From Rhizoclosmatium globosum (lineage: Eukaryota > Chytridiomycota > Chytridiomycetes > Chytridiales > Chytriomycetaceae), in the NCBI GenBank assembly GCA_002104985.1, contig MCGO01000005.1, positions 558,001 through 622,000 of the forward strand: a DNA stretch of 64,000 bases. The letters run 5' to 3'. The position numbers and the translations under genes are program-made. Shown piece by piece: positions 21,187 through 30,891 of this stretch (positions are counted from its first letter, which is position 1; every line of letters begins with the position of its first letter). Under the pieces are notes generated by a model. The model worked only from the letters and a program-made list of their open reading frames with translations. It did not search any database and was not told the origin of the DNA.

Positions 21187-23085
21187 CTAATGTTTGTTGT
21201 GGTTTGGGAATTCGTTGGGGTGTTGGCTCATGAACACCAAGGCATATTCATCGGCACTCTTGATTATGAATACGTGGCTGTGGAATGTAAGCTCGGCGCC
21301 TTAAAGAATAATGATAAGGCTTCGTTTTGTCAACAGTTTTTAAGTTACCAATATAAAAGTCAGCCGACTCATAGAAGGAAACTCCATCTGGTTTCTTCAC
21401 TCTATTCTTTTCCAAGAACTTTCCTCCCTTGATTCCCGTGTTTCTCTGATGTGGTTCAAATACAGAAACAGAGTCGTCCGCGAGGTACAGTGAAATAACG
21501 AACTTGCGGTCGCAATCGACTTGTTTAGACGTCTTCAAGACAGCCAAATACCTCAAGAACAGACCATCATACGTTTTTTGGAACGCTTTCTTGGTCACCT
21601 CGTGGACTGGATGGCTAGCAGTGTCAGGAACCATAGACCACACTCGAGTTTGCTTAGCCAACTCTTCCACGGGATCTTCAATTGGAGTCTCTTCATAATC
21701 CTCAGGACGAACAGGGTCGAACGTTTCCAAGCCGTATTTTTCGCGGTAGTATTCTTTTGTAAACTCATCGCAATCGCAAATCACAAACGGACGTCCGTTC
21801 AAGTGAAGCACGGCACCAAGAGTAAAGTCCTTGTCGCTGTAGTAGGCGTCCGGAATGGTTGGTGATAAACTGCTTGTTCCTGGAGTAGCGTGTTTTGGGA
21901 GGCGGCAACGTCTTAGGAACATGCTGTTGGGTGGACGACCGCTGTTGGAGGGAATGCTTTCATGAATATCGACGGTGTCGTCGCTCAGGTAGTAGTGGAC
22001 CACCATGTGGCGAACATCACCAAATACTGTGTTAGTGTCGTCCCAAACACAGTAGAAACGAAGAACGCGGCGATCGTTTTCAAGAAACTGCTTGAGAGCT
22101 GTGTTTTTGACGTAGGGGCGGGTTGGTTTGAGACGAGAAAGGAGCTCTGCGCGTTGGATTTGGTATGGGTCAGATGGGAACTCCCCACTTGCTGGAACAG
22201 AGATACTGATGTTGGTCAAAAATTCCTACAGCTTTTTCTTAGATGACATAATTTCAAACTGGCGGCCTACCCTTGTAAAGTGGTCACAACCAACAATTTT
22301 GAAAGTTCTACCATAGAACGTGACTTCCTTGTCAACGTTTAAGTCGGAAATAGTGTAGTGCTGTGACTTGTTAGAACTGCTCTTTGGAATTCTATGTCTC
22401 CTGATAAGAGTGCCTGGCAAATGTTATTGAAGCTTTATGGAAGAAGCTTACCCTGTGGAATACCGCTATTGGCATATTTTGGTTCGCTCACATGAATGGT
22501 ATCGTCTTCGAGGTAGAAGTAAATGTTACACCTTAATATTAACGTCATTTAAGATTATGTTTAACCACAAGAACATACTTTCTGATTCTGTATTGCTCCT
22601 CGCGTTTTTCATGAACAGCCTCTTGAAAATATGCGTAAAATCTAAGGACCTGGTTGAATATACGGTTAGTCGTTGTAAATCTTATTGGGAGTTGCGATGC
22701 TGTACTTTTCGGTCAAACGCCAGCCAGGCTGGAACACACTCTCCTAGAGCGTTACTATGAGGATATTTCTCAACAGATGTGGCTATTTTTGCTTCGTCTT
22801 GACCAGGGAGACTTTTTCCACCTGTTTCCCCATCAACAACTTTTAAAATCGAAAGCCATGTTATACTCACCAATTCCTGGTTTCTCGCCAGCAAACACAG
22901 AGACAGTGTTGCAGAAATCAAATGCGTGAGATTTTCTGTGGTTCGGAAGCTCCTACATCAACATTAGTTGCCAATATTCCATACTTATGATAACTTGCCA
23001 ACTTCTTGAAATCAAAAGTATGACCTGGAAGAAAAGGGAGCTTATTGAGCAATTCCTTCGCGACTTCGTTCTTCTTGTCGTGCAT
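21187..23085 (-). CDS. EFHC/Rib72-like axonemal protein with three DM10 domains
   Basis: Eight exons on the minus strand: 22985-23085, 22871-22935, 22706-22839, 22579-22649, 22452-22531, 22271-22413, 21349-22225 and 21187-21299. They join in perfect phase to 527 residues. LPFLPGHTF near the start is an EFHC signature. Three DM10 modules follow, recognisable by [24 protein letters not shown] and [17 protein letters not shown], each ending in a G(K/R)xF..xxCDxF-type strand. Known members are inner-junction or lumenal proteins of ciliary doublet microtubules, so the gene implies a flagellated zoospore. The usual C-terminal EF-hands are absent: the protein stops just after the third DM10. Its start is 97 bp from the divergent VPS27 start. 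Confidence 0.92.
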
Positions 23086-23181
23086 CGTAGCTCTTGCGAT
23101 TGACACGAAACTGGATTTGCAATAGAGATTCTCTTTTCGGGGTATCCCAAAAAATCTCCACTCCAAAGAACTCGAAAAGGA

Positions 23182-25648
23182 ATGTCTCTGTTTTTCGGAT
23201 CCAACCCCTTCGATGACCTCGTCGGTAAGTCTTAACAGCTAGTATACTGTTCCTGGCGTGAGAAGGTGCCTTGGTCACTGGGGTTTCAATGCATTCTTCG
23301 CTGCATCCAACCCACGCCACTTCCGCATCCTTCCAACAGCCAATCAAACTGACTGGCTCTGCAGAGAAAGCAACGTCAGAGAACCTTCCAATTGGCACGG
23401 AGGACATGTTCGTGAACCTCGACATCGCCGATAAAATCAAGTCAAAGCAAACACCGGCAAAGTACGCAGTCGCCTCAATCAAACGAAGACTCTTATTCAA
23501 GAATCCAAACGTGCAGGTCTTGGCGATTAAGGTGCGTGTCTGGGTGACGGATCGTGGGCCAAGCAACAACCTCCACCTCACAACTAACTACTGTTCTGAA
23601 CCAGCTCGTTGATGCTTGCGCTAAGAATAGTGGAAATCATTTCTTGGTCGAAGTGGCCTCAAAAGACTTTATGGATACCTTAGTTGGACTTGGTGGCTCC
23701 TTGCAGCTAACTGACTTGGCTGTACGAAAAGCTGCGTTAGCTTTGATTCAAAATTGGGGTCTGTCTTTTAAAGGAAAGCCCGAACTTTCATATGCATGTG
23801 AAGTTTATGAAACTCTTAAACGTGAAGGTATGATATTTCTTGGTTGTTGCAGTTCATGATTCTAATTTCCAACAAAAGGTGTCCCATTCCCACCAGTTGA
23901 AAAAGCAGAAGTATCGACGATCATGGTTGACACAACTACTGTACGTTTTTCAAAAAAGTTCGTTCGTGGGGCTAATTCTTAACGTAGGCACCTGAATGGT
24001 CCGATAGTGACGTCTGCATGCGCTGCAGAACTCAGTTTACGACGTTTACTCGAAAACATCACTGTAGAAATTGTGGTCAGACGTTCTGCCATTCGTGCTC
24101 TTCAAAAGTGGCCCCACTTCCCCACCTAGGAATTACAGATCCTGTTCGTGTCTGTGATGGATGTCATTTGAAATTGGTCGCAAAAGCTGCTGGTGCAACA
24201 TCTTCGCCTTACAGTGCTCCCGTGGCTACAGGACGACACGTTTTAGATGCTGCTGCTTTGAAGGAAGAAGAAGACTTGGAGCGTGCAATTGCTGCGTCTT
24301 TAGCTCAATCTACCCCAGTTAAGAAGAGCACTCCTGCTCCTATCAAGAAACCTGTTTATGATGAGGAAGAGGACGAAGATTTGAAAGCAGCCATTGAAGC
24401 TTCTTTGAGGGATCTGAAAATCGCTGAGAACAGCAAATCTGGAATCAATTATCCTTCAACTTCCGGGGGCACTGGTGGAAGCACGTTTGCTGGATTTGGA
24501 GGGTATGAGACACAAGGCAGCATTCCTACTCCCGGGAGCCCTTCCGTGACAACACCTGCTCCAAATCCAAACGAGCTATCTCGCATTGAATTGGACAACT
24601 TGAAGCTTTTCGCGGATTTGGTTGAGCGAATGGAAGCAGATGTACAACAACGAGGAATTGGAGTTATGTCGCACAGCCAGATTTCGGTACGGCTCCTTTT
24701 TTTATGGGAAGTGTCAACTTATCAACCTTGGTTTAGGCATTGTATGGTCAGCTGTTTGCCTTGCAGCCAAAGCTGACCTGGTCTTTGGATGATGCCGTCA
24801 CAAAGTATCGAAAATCGATGGAAATTAACGAAAAAGTGTCCGATTCTCTTCAAATGTATGATCGGATGCTTCAGGAGCGACTGAATGCTCGCAATATGGG
24901 TTATGGAATGGCGCAAGCACCTCAACAACAATATTGGGGTGCTCCTCCACAAGCAGGCTACTATGGACCTGTTGGCGGCCCGGCTCCTCAACAATATGCA
25001 GCTCCACAAAACGGCTACCAAGCCCCACCTCCGCAACAAAGCTGGGCTCCGGGATACGGTCCAGAGAGCTATGCACCGCCACCTCAACAACAACAACAGT
25101 ATGCTCAACCCCCTCCAACTCACGAATATGCAGCACCTCCTCAAGACCCAAATTATCAGCAGTATCCACCAAATCAACAGCAAATAGCCCCACCACCATC
25201 AGAACAATACCAACAACAGCAATATCAAACAGCTCCACCAAGTGGGTACGCTCCACAGCAGGTCCCTGCTTCGACTGGCTACGCACCTCAACAGCAAGCT
25301 CCTGTACCTGCCGGTTACGCCCCTCAACAGCAACCACTTCAACCACAATCACAACAACCTGCCCCTCAGCCATCTCCGCCTAAACAACCTGCTGCACTTG
25401 AATCGCTTCAGGGGCTCCAGTTTGCTCCAGCTCCTCTGGAACAACCGCAACCTCCCGTTGCCACTCCACAACAACACGCCCAACAGCCTCCTCAAGATCC
25501 TCAATATACTTATGTGACTTCTGCCCCTCCTCCTACCGCTAATCAGCCTCAAGCTTTTGGTGGATATCAGCAACAACAACATTTGCAACCTCAACATGTT
25601 GCTCCGACGCCGTCTCCCGTGCAAGAAGCCCCTCTAATTGAGTTTTGA
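23182..25648 (+). CDS. VPS27: ESCRT-0 subunit Vps27/HRS
   Basis: Exons 23182-23224, 23365-23531, 23605-23827, 23879-23940, 23988-24686 and 24737-25648 give 701 residues. In order: a VHS domain (VEKATSENLP to about residue 145), a FYVE zinc finger (CMRCRTQFTTFTRKHHCRNC) with the R(K/R)HHCR motif for PI3P, two ubiquitin-interacting motifs (LERAIAASLAQ and DLKAAIEASLRDL), a helical core matching the STAM/Hse1-binding coil, and a Pro/Gln/Tyr-rich tail ending PLIEF, a C-terminal clathrin box. Vps27 recruits ubiquitinated cargo and ESCRT-I at endosomes. The domain set and order are complete. Confidence 0.96.
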
Positions 25649-26083
25649 TTCTATTGTATTTTGTATCTGAAAATTTCGGATGGAATGGCGGCCATCGATG
25701 CAATAAAAACCATGTTACATTTTATGCAACGGAGGGGTTCGACTCAATTGAGGAGAAAAAAATTTGATTGGTAATCCCATACTTTCACATCTATAAATCG
25801 TAGATTTGACGACAGTAATTCAAAACTACTGTTGTGAAATTAATTTCGCACAGTCGTTGTTTTGCCCAAAGTATGATAAAAATAGTTGTATTAAGCTGTC
25901 GGCCACTTTTGCATCGAATTCAAGCCCCTTTTGATTATAATAAGTTCCTGGAGAGACGTTTGTGGTAGTAAAGAACTTTAAGGCTGTCACCCTGATTCTG
26001 ATTCAGACATGACCAAAAACACATCCAACCAAGAAGGGTACTTACCGGAGATCCTCTCCATTTTGTCGAGTATTCAAGTTGAC
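25649..26083. other. Intergenic stretch without recognised gene
   Basis: A-T-rich spacer between VPS27 and the LRR relic. A short frame begins with an ATG at 26009, but its first 25 codons have no counterpart in the neighbouring LRR genes. I see no RNA gene or repeat here. Confidence 0.6.
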
Positions 26084-26401
26084 AATCAATTGAATGGTTC
26101 GATACCAGTATCTGTGGGAAATTTGTTAAAGCTTGTATGCCTGCAGCTGTATGGCAACTCTCTTACTGGAGCGATTCCTGCAGAATTGGGGTTCTTACCA
26201 CAGTTGCGTTATATGCAATGAGGGAAATAGATGACAGGATTCATTCCTTCACAACTTGGGCAAAATGGCTGCTACGTGAATTTGGAAAACAATCAGCTGA
26301 CCGGCCGAGTTCCTCGTGAAGTCCTAACGTGGAGGGAAAAATATAATTTTGAGATGAATCCGGCACTGATATTTGACAAGGACACCCCAGAAAGCACGAA
26401 A
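26084..26401 (+). pseudogene. Relic of the C-terminal end of an F-box/LRR gene
   Basis: Translation gives NQLNGSIPVSVGNLLKLVC, then NSLTGAIPAELGFLPQLRYM. After two in-frame stop codons (TGA at 26219 and TAG at 26228) come MTGFIPSQLGQNG and NNQLTGRVPREVLTW. This matches the last four LRRs and the tail of the intact gene that ends at 27691, in the same order. No F-box or earlier LRRs precede it, so it is a truncated copy left by tandem duplication. Unlike the frame breaks further right, it is damaged by nonsense codons. Confidence 0.75.
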
Positions 26402-26407
26402 AATAAA

Positions 26408-27691
26408 ATGACACCCAAACATATCGCCGACATCTTCACCATCCTCTCAACGATGCAAACTCAGCTGTCTGATTTACAAACACAATCTGCAGCACAACAA
26501 AGACAACTTTCGGAAGTCCTTTCCGTATACAACGCTGACCGTTCAGACAACCAAACACAACAAGCACGCCTTCAACAGCAACAAACGCATCTTCAAAACT
26601 CCATCAGTAGTCTTTCAAACAGTATCAATCTATTAGAGAAACCGATGCGCAAGTTTTATACCCAGTTGAATGAGTTGCCAGACGAACTACTCGTTCAACT
26701 GTTTTCGTGGATCACACCAACCAAAGTATTCAGATACCGTCGCCTATCACACAGATTCAAACAAGTTCTTGAAACGAAACACTTCGCTGCATATTGTCTG
26801 GCGAGAGTACCCAAAGCTGACTTTCGCAGAAAACAACGCATCATCCATTTTGATATCGAAATCGAATCCGAATCCGATTCTGATTCTGATTCTGACTCCG
26901 ACAATGATGGCAATATTGGTGGCGTCGATCATAAACTAAATCTCTTTCCTTGTGATGTGAAGAAGAAGGGGCTGACTATAATGGAAGCGGTTTTTCTGCA
27001 GGCACCAGCAGAATTCCAACATGTGTTTGCAGCGTCAAAAATGATGAAGTATAGACAAGTATATTGGACGTGGAAGTATTATTTGCCTCGTGTACCTATT
27101 CCTGTGGCGCTTTGCTCTCTTTCTTCTCTTGTCTGTTTGGCACTTCGTGGAGTCACTGGCGAGATTCCGCCGGAAATCGGTCGATTACTATCACTACAAA
27201 GTATTAACCTCGCCGAGAATCCTGGACTCATTGGGAGGATTCCGCCGGAACTGTGCTTGCTGAAAAAACTGCTGTTCTTGGAATTAAGCAATTGCAGACT
27301 CTCGGGACAGATTCCGGACGAAATTGGAAGTCTCACGGAGATGAGTGAGCTATTTTTGAATTGTAATCAATTGGAGGGACCAATTCCATCGTCATTGGGA
27401 AATCTGTCCAACCTTCGATGGTTGAATTTTAGGAACAACAAGTTGACTGGCGTTGTCCCGACTGAACTAGGTCACTTGCCCGAATTGTTGTGCATGAAAC
27501 TGCAAGGAAATATGCTGACAGGACCGATTCCTCCACAGCTAGGGCAAATCGCCTTTGTTGACCTTAGTTCCAACATGATTATCGGCCATGTACCGCGGGA
27601 AGTTCGAACATGGTTCGGTTATGCTTTTAATAAGAATCCGGGAATGATATTTCCCGCTGATATTACAGTCACCAGCCAGGACTTGGAATGA
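26408..27691 (+). CDS. F-box protein with plant-type leucine-rich repeats (copy 1)
   Basis: A single exon of 427 residues; the ATG at 26408 is the first after the relic, with which it shares the frame. Residues 1-85 form a Gln-rich coiled coil. An F-box follows (LNELPDELLVQLFSWITPT), then a Ser/Asp repeat (ESESDSDSDSDSD). About six LRRs follow, of the LxxLxLxxNxLxGxIPxxLG type otherwise typical of plant receptor proteins (IPPEIGRLLSLQSINLAEN, IPPELCLLKKLLFLELSN). F-box proteins of this kind usually pick substrates for SCF ubiquitin ligases; the LRRs would be the substrate-binding surface. No signal peptide or membrane segment is present. Confidence 0.88.
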   Translation: MTPKHIADIFTILSTMQTQLSDLQTQSAAQQRQLSEVLSVYNADRSDNQTQQARLQQQQTHLQNSISSLSNSINLLEKPMRKFYTQLNELPDELLVQLFSWITPTKVFRYRRLSHRFKQVLETKHFAAYCLARVPKADFRRKQRIIHFDIEIESESDSDSDSDSDNDGNIGGVDHKLNLFPCDVKKKGLTIMEAVFLQAPAEFQHVFAASKMMKYRQVYWTWKYYLPRVPIPVALCSLSSLVCLALRGVTGEIPPEIGRLLSLQSINLAENPGLIGRIPPELCLLKKLLFLELSNCRLSGQIPDEIGSLTEMSELFLNCNQLEGPIPSSLGNLSNLRWLNFRNNKLTGVVPTELGHLPELLCMKLQGNMLTGPIPPQLGQIAFVDLSSNMIIGHVPREVRTWFGYAFNKNPGMIFPADITVTSQDLE

Positions 27692-27984
27692 AAAGAGCGA
27701 CAGATGTTCAACGGAGTTCGAAAAAATAAAATCATCAACTATATGCTATGTTTATTGTTTTGTTTTTGAGTATATCAGAATATACATAGCCTCAATTTTA
27801 GAGGCACATTCTTTCCCTTCTCAAGATAAGTAACATGTTTAGATTCATAACCAAACTTTGAGAATTATGTTATTCCATCTTGAGCGCGCCACAGCCTCAA
27901 ATATTGGGGCTGAACACATCCTTGAAAACAGCAAGACTCCAAAACCAACAAACACACCTTCAACTTAAGCCATATCAATCTGCA

Positions 27985-29018
27985 ATGATCTCAACAATCA
28001 AGATCTGTATTAACTTGAGCGAGTTGCCCGATGAGCTACTCATTCAAGTGTTTTCGTGGATCACTCCTATCACTGTGTTTGTCTACCGTCCTTTATCACA
28101 TCGATTCAAACGAATTCTTGAAACACAACACTTCGCTACTTGCTGTCTGGCGAGATTGCATGAAGCTGACTTCCGCACAAAACTAGAGTTGATGGATTCT
28201 GAATCCGAATCCGATTCTGATGACGATGATGATGGTAGCATTGAAGACATCGATCAGGAGCTTAATCTCTTTCCTTTCATGGTGACCAAAAAAAGGCCAA
28301 CACTGATGGAGTATGTCTTTTTGCAAGCGCCCCCAAGCTTCCAGGATGTATTTGCAATGTCGAGGACTCGAGACTGAAGAACTGCAGACAAGTTTATTGG
28401 TCGTCAACGTATTTATCGCCGTATGCGCCTATTCCAGTTGCACTTTGCTCCCTATCTTCACTGGTGTGCTTAGTTTTACGGGGAATCCGTGGTGAGATTC
28501 CGCCAGAAATTGGTCGATTATCGTCTTTGAAAACCATGAATCTATCTGAGAATTTCAGACTCGTTGGGAGGATTCCCGTTGAACTATGCTTGTTGAAAAA
28601 ATTGGTATTCTTGGACTTGAACAACTGTAGTCTTTCAGGGCCCATTCCAGATGATATTGGAAACCTCGCTGAGTTGCAAGAGCTTCATCTCAATTACAAC
28701 CAATTAGATGGGCCAATTCCATCGTCACTGGGGAAACTATTAAATCTCAGATGGTTGAATTTGAGATACAACAAGTTGAATGGCGTCCTTCCAGCTGAAC
28801 TTGGCCTCTTGTCCAAATTGCAACGTATGAAGTTGCAAGAAAATATGCTGGAAGGACCAATTCCTCCACAGCTGGGAAAAACTGCCTTTGTTGATCTTAA
28901 CTCCAACCAAATTATTGGTGATGTTCCGTGTGAAGTGACGACATGGGTTGGTTATGATTTTTCACAAAATCCCAGAATGGTCTTTCCAGCGGATATTCCA
29001 ATCCGTCGAGAAGAGTAA
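27985..29018 (+). CDS. F-box protein with plant-type LRRs (copy 2, one apparent frame break)
   Basis: A close paralogue of 26408-27691. From the ATG at 27985 the frame gives LSELPDELLIQVFSWITPI (F-box) and an Asp/Ser tract, then stops at 28375. The neighbouring frame continues at 28374 with LKNCRQVYWSSTYLSPYAP and the same six LRRs, to a stop at 29016-29018. One missing base near 28372 joins the two exactly where copy 1 is continuous. Upstream of 27985 the frame still shows a remnant of the coiled coil (TARLQNQQTHLQ) but no ATG, so the N-terminus is shorter than in copy 1. It is either a recently damaged gene or, more likely, a sequence error in an intact one. Confidence 0.72.
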
Positions 29019-29109
29019 TAGTTTCTTTATGAATGGTTTGAAGGCATTAACCACTAAAATGAGAGTAGATATATAGTTAATTTGTTTGTTTCAAAGTGTC
29101 CGAAAAAGA

Positions 29110-30820
29110 ATGATGGCATCGTCAGCACCAACCGAAGAAGCCAGCGGACCGTTTTCAGTGATCCGCGACGCCACGCTCCGACGCAACGCCATCCAACTTA
29201 GTCAGCGCGATGGATTTGCGGCGTCGGTTGTGTCTGGACTGATTGCGCTGATTCGGAGCGGTGACTCATTGCCCCAACAACAGCAACAACAACAACGCCA
29301 AAGTGCGCCATCGGACACACAACTCGGATTTAAGATTGCGTCAATCGTCGACTTGTCCTTTGCCCTTCCCGCTCGCAAAAAGGTGGGCTTCGCTCTACCA
29401 ATCCTATTATGTTAACAGAACTACTTCACCACCTAGTTTACTCTTGCCGCTCATAAGAATGCTCTGGTTCTGACTGCATCTGCCTCGGATACTCCTGTGC
29501 TCTCCGTCCCCACAGAAAGCATTACGTCCCTCCTTGTCCTCCCAACTCCTCACAAACCCAAGCAAAACTTCTCTGTCGCATGGACAGTCTCTTCATCCGA
29601 AAGCGACCTCATTTACTTGGATAAAGCAGTACTGGGTCCGTCAGCAACATCAGATGCCTTCCTATTCACCTTTGATAACGCTGGAACTCAAATTACATTT
29701 AAATCCTCTACACCTGCGTTGGATGGCGTACTTCCCAAACCGGCTGAAAAGAAGGATAGGATCGTTGAGATTCTTCGGAAAACATTTGAGGGCTCGGCGT
29801 GTCATATTGAAGAACCCTCCATGAACGTGTTTAATGTATCCCTTGGTGGAAAGCTTGGACGTCAAGGAGTCTGTTGGGTAGACGGATTGGTGAAAATGAA
29901 GGACGGGTTCGTATTTTTCTAGCTGCTGGCTAACTCCATGAACCAAACGTCTAAATCCATCATCACTCAACAGACATTTCTATATGCTCCCAAACACAAT
30001 CTTTTACGGTTTCAAAAAGCCCCTCCTGCTTGTTCCAATTCCTCAAGTCCGTTCCATCTCTTTTGCATTCATCACGTCTCGTACTTTTACGCTTCTCGTG
30101 CACTACTACCCCAGCAGCACCGCTTCTTCAACGGCAAAACTGGCTTTAGAGACATTTGAACTCGAAATGGTGGACAAGTCGGAGTTGGAAGGTGTCCTCG
30201 CATATTTCAAAGGTCGTGGTGTACCTGTTGCTTCAGCAGAAGAATTGCTTCCTGGTGAAAATGGAAACGGTTCATCCGCTAGTGGAAGCAATAAAGGGAA
30301 AGTGGTCGTGTTGGGTGCGGGTGAGGTTGCTGATGGCGACGAAGATGGCGAGGCAGTTGATGCTTCGAAGAAGGATGTGAATGGAAACGCATTGTTTGAT
30401 GAAGATGAGGAAGATGATGAAGATTTTGTTGCGAACGATGAATCGGACGGAGATGATGTAAGAAATTCTTTCGCTAGAAACTTGATATTAACATATAGCA
30501 AACAGCTGGATGAAGAATACGACAGTGAGCATCAAACGGATGATGGATCAACCGACGACGAAGGAGATGACGATGACGACGACGAAGAAGAGGACGATGA
30601 GGATGAAGAACCGGAAAAGATTGTGCTCCTTGACGATGACGATGACATGGATGCAGAGCCTTCCGGCCAACGCGCAGCTTCTGAACTACAAGTTAACTCC
30701 AGGAAGCGAAAGAGTGAAGACACGTTGACGGCAGCAGAAAGTGGGAAATCCAAGCGTCAATTTATCGCTGTAGACGATGAGGACGAGGACGAAGAAGATG
30801 TGGATGAGCTGGCCTTGTAA
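29110..30820 (+). CDS. Rtt106-like histone chaperone
   Basis: Exons 29110-29382, 29437-29906, 29974-30457 and 30506-30820 give 513 residues. Two PH-like modules are recognisable, the second by MLPNTIFYGFKKPLLLVPIP and FELEMVDKSELEGVLAYF, the signature of the Rtt106 domain. The C-terminal 150 residues are a long Asp/Glu tail followed by a basic patch (SRKRKSED), as in histone chaperones. Known Rtt106 proteins deposit H3-H4 during replication and gene silencing. The third intron is 48 nt with no stop, so its retention would insert 16 residues in frame; I call it an intron because of its GTAAGA donor and branch site. A polyglutamine stretch is present near residue 60. Confidence 0.85.
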
Positions 30821-30891
30821 TAGAGCACTGATCTATAGTGTATTTATTTGATTTTGGGGAATTTCAATAAAACTTGATTAAACTTGACGTA

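Noticed and set aside
24825..25373. Antisense frames under the VPS27 Pro/Gln tail
   Set aside because: Repetitive CAA/CCA codons give open complementary frames; no independent evidence.
25725..25760. A tRNA-like GGTTCGACTC box
   Set aside because: No matching A box or acceptor stem at the right distance.
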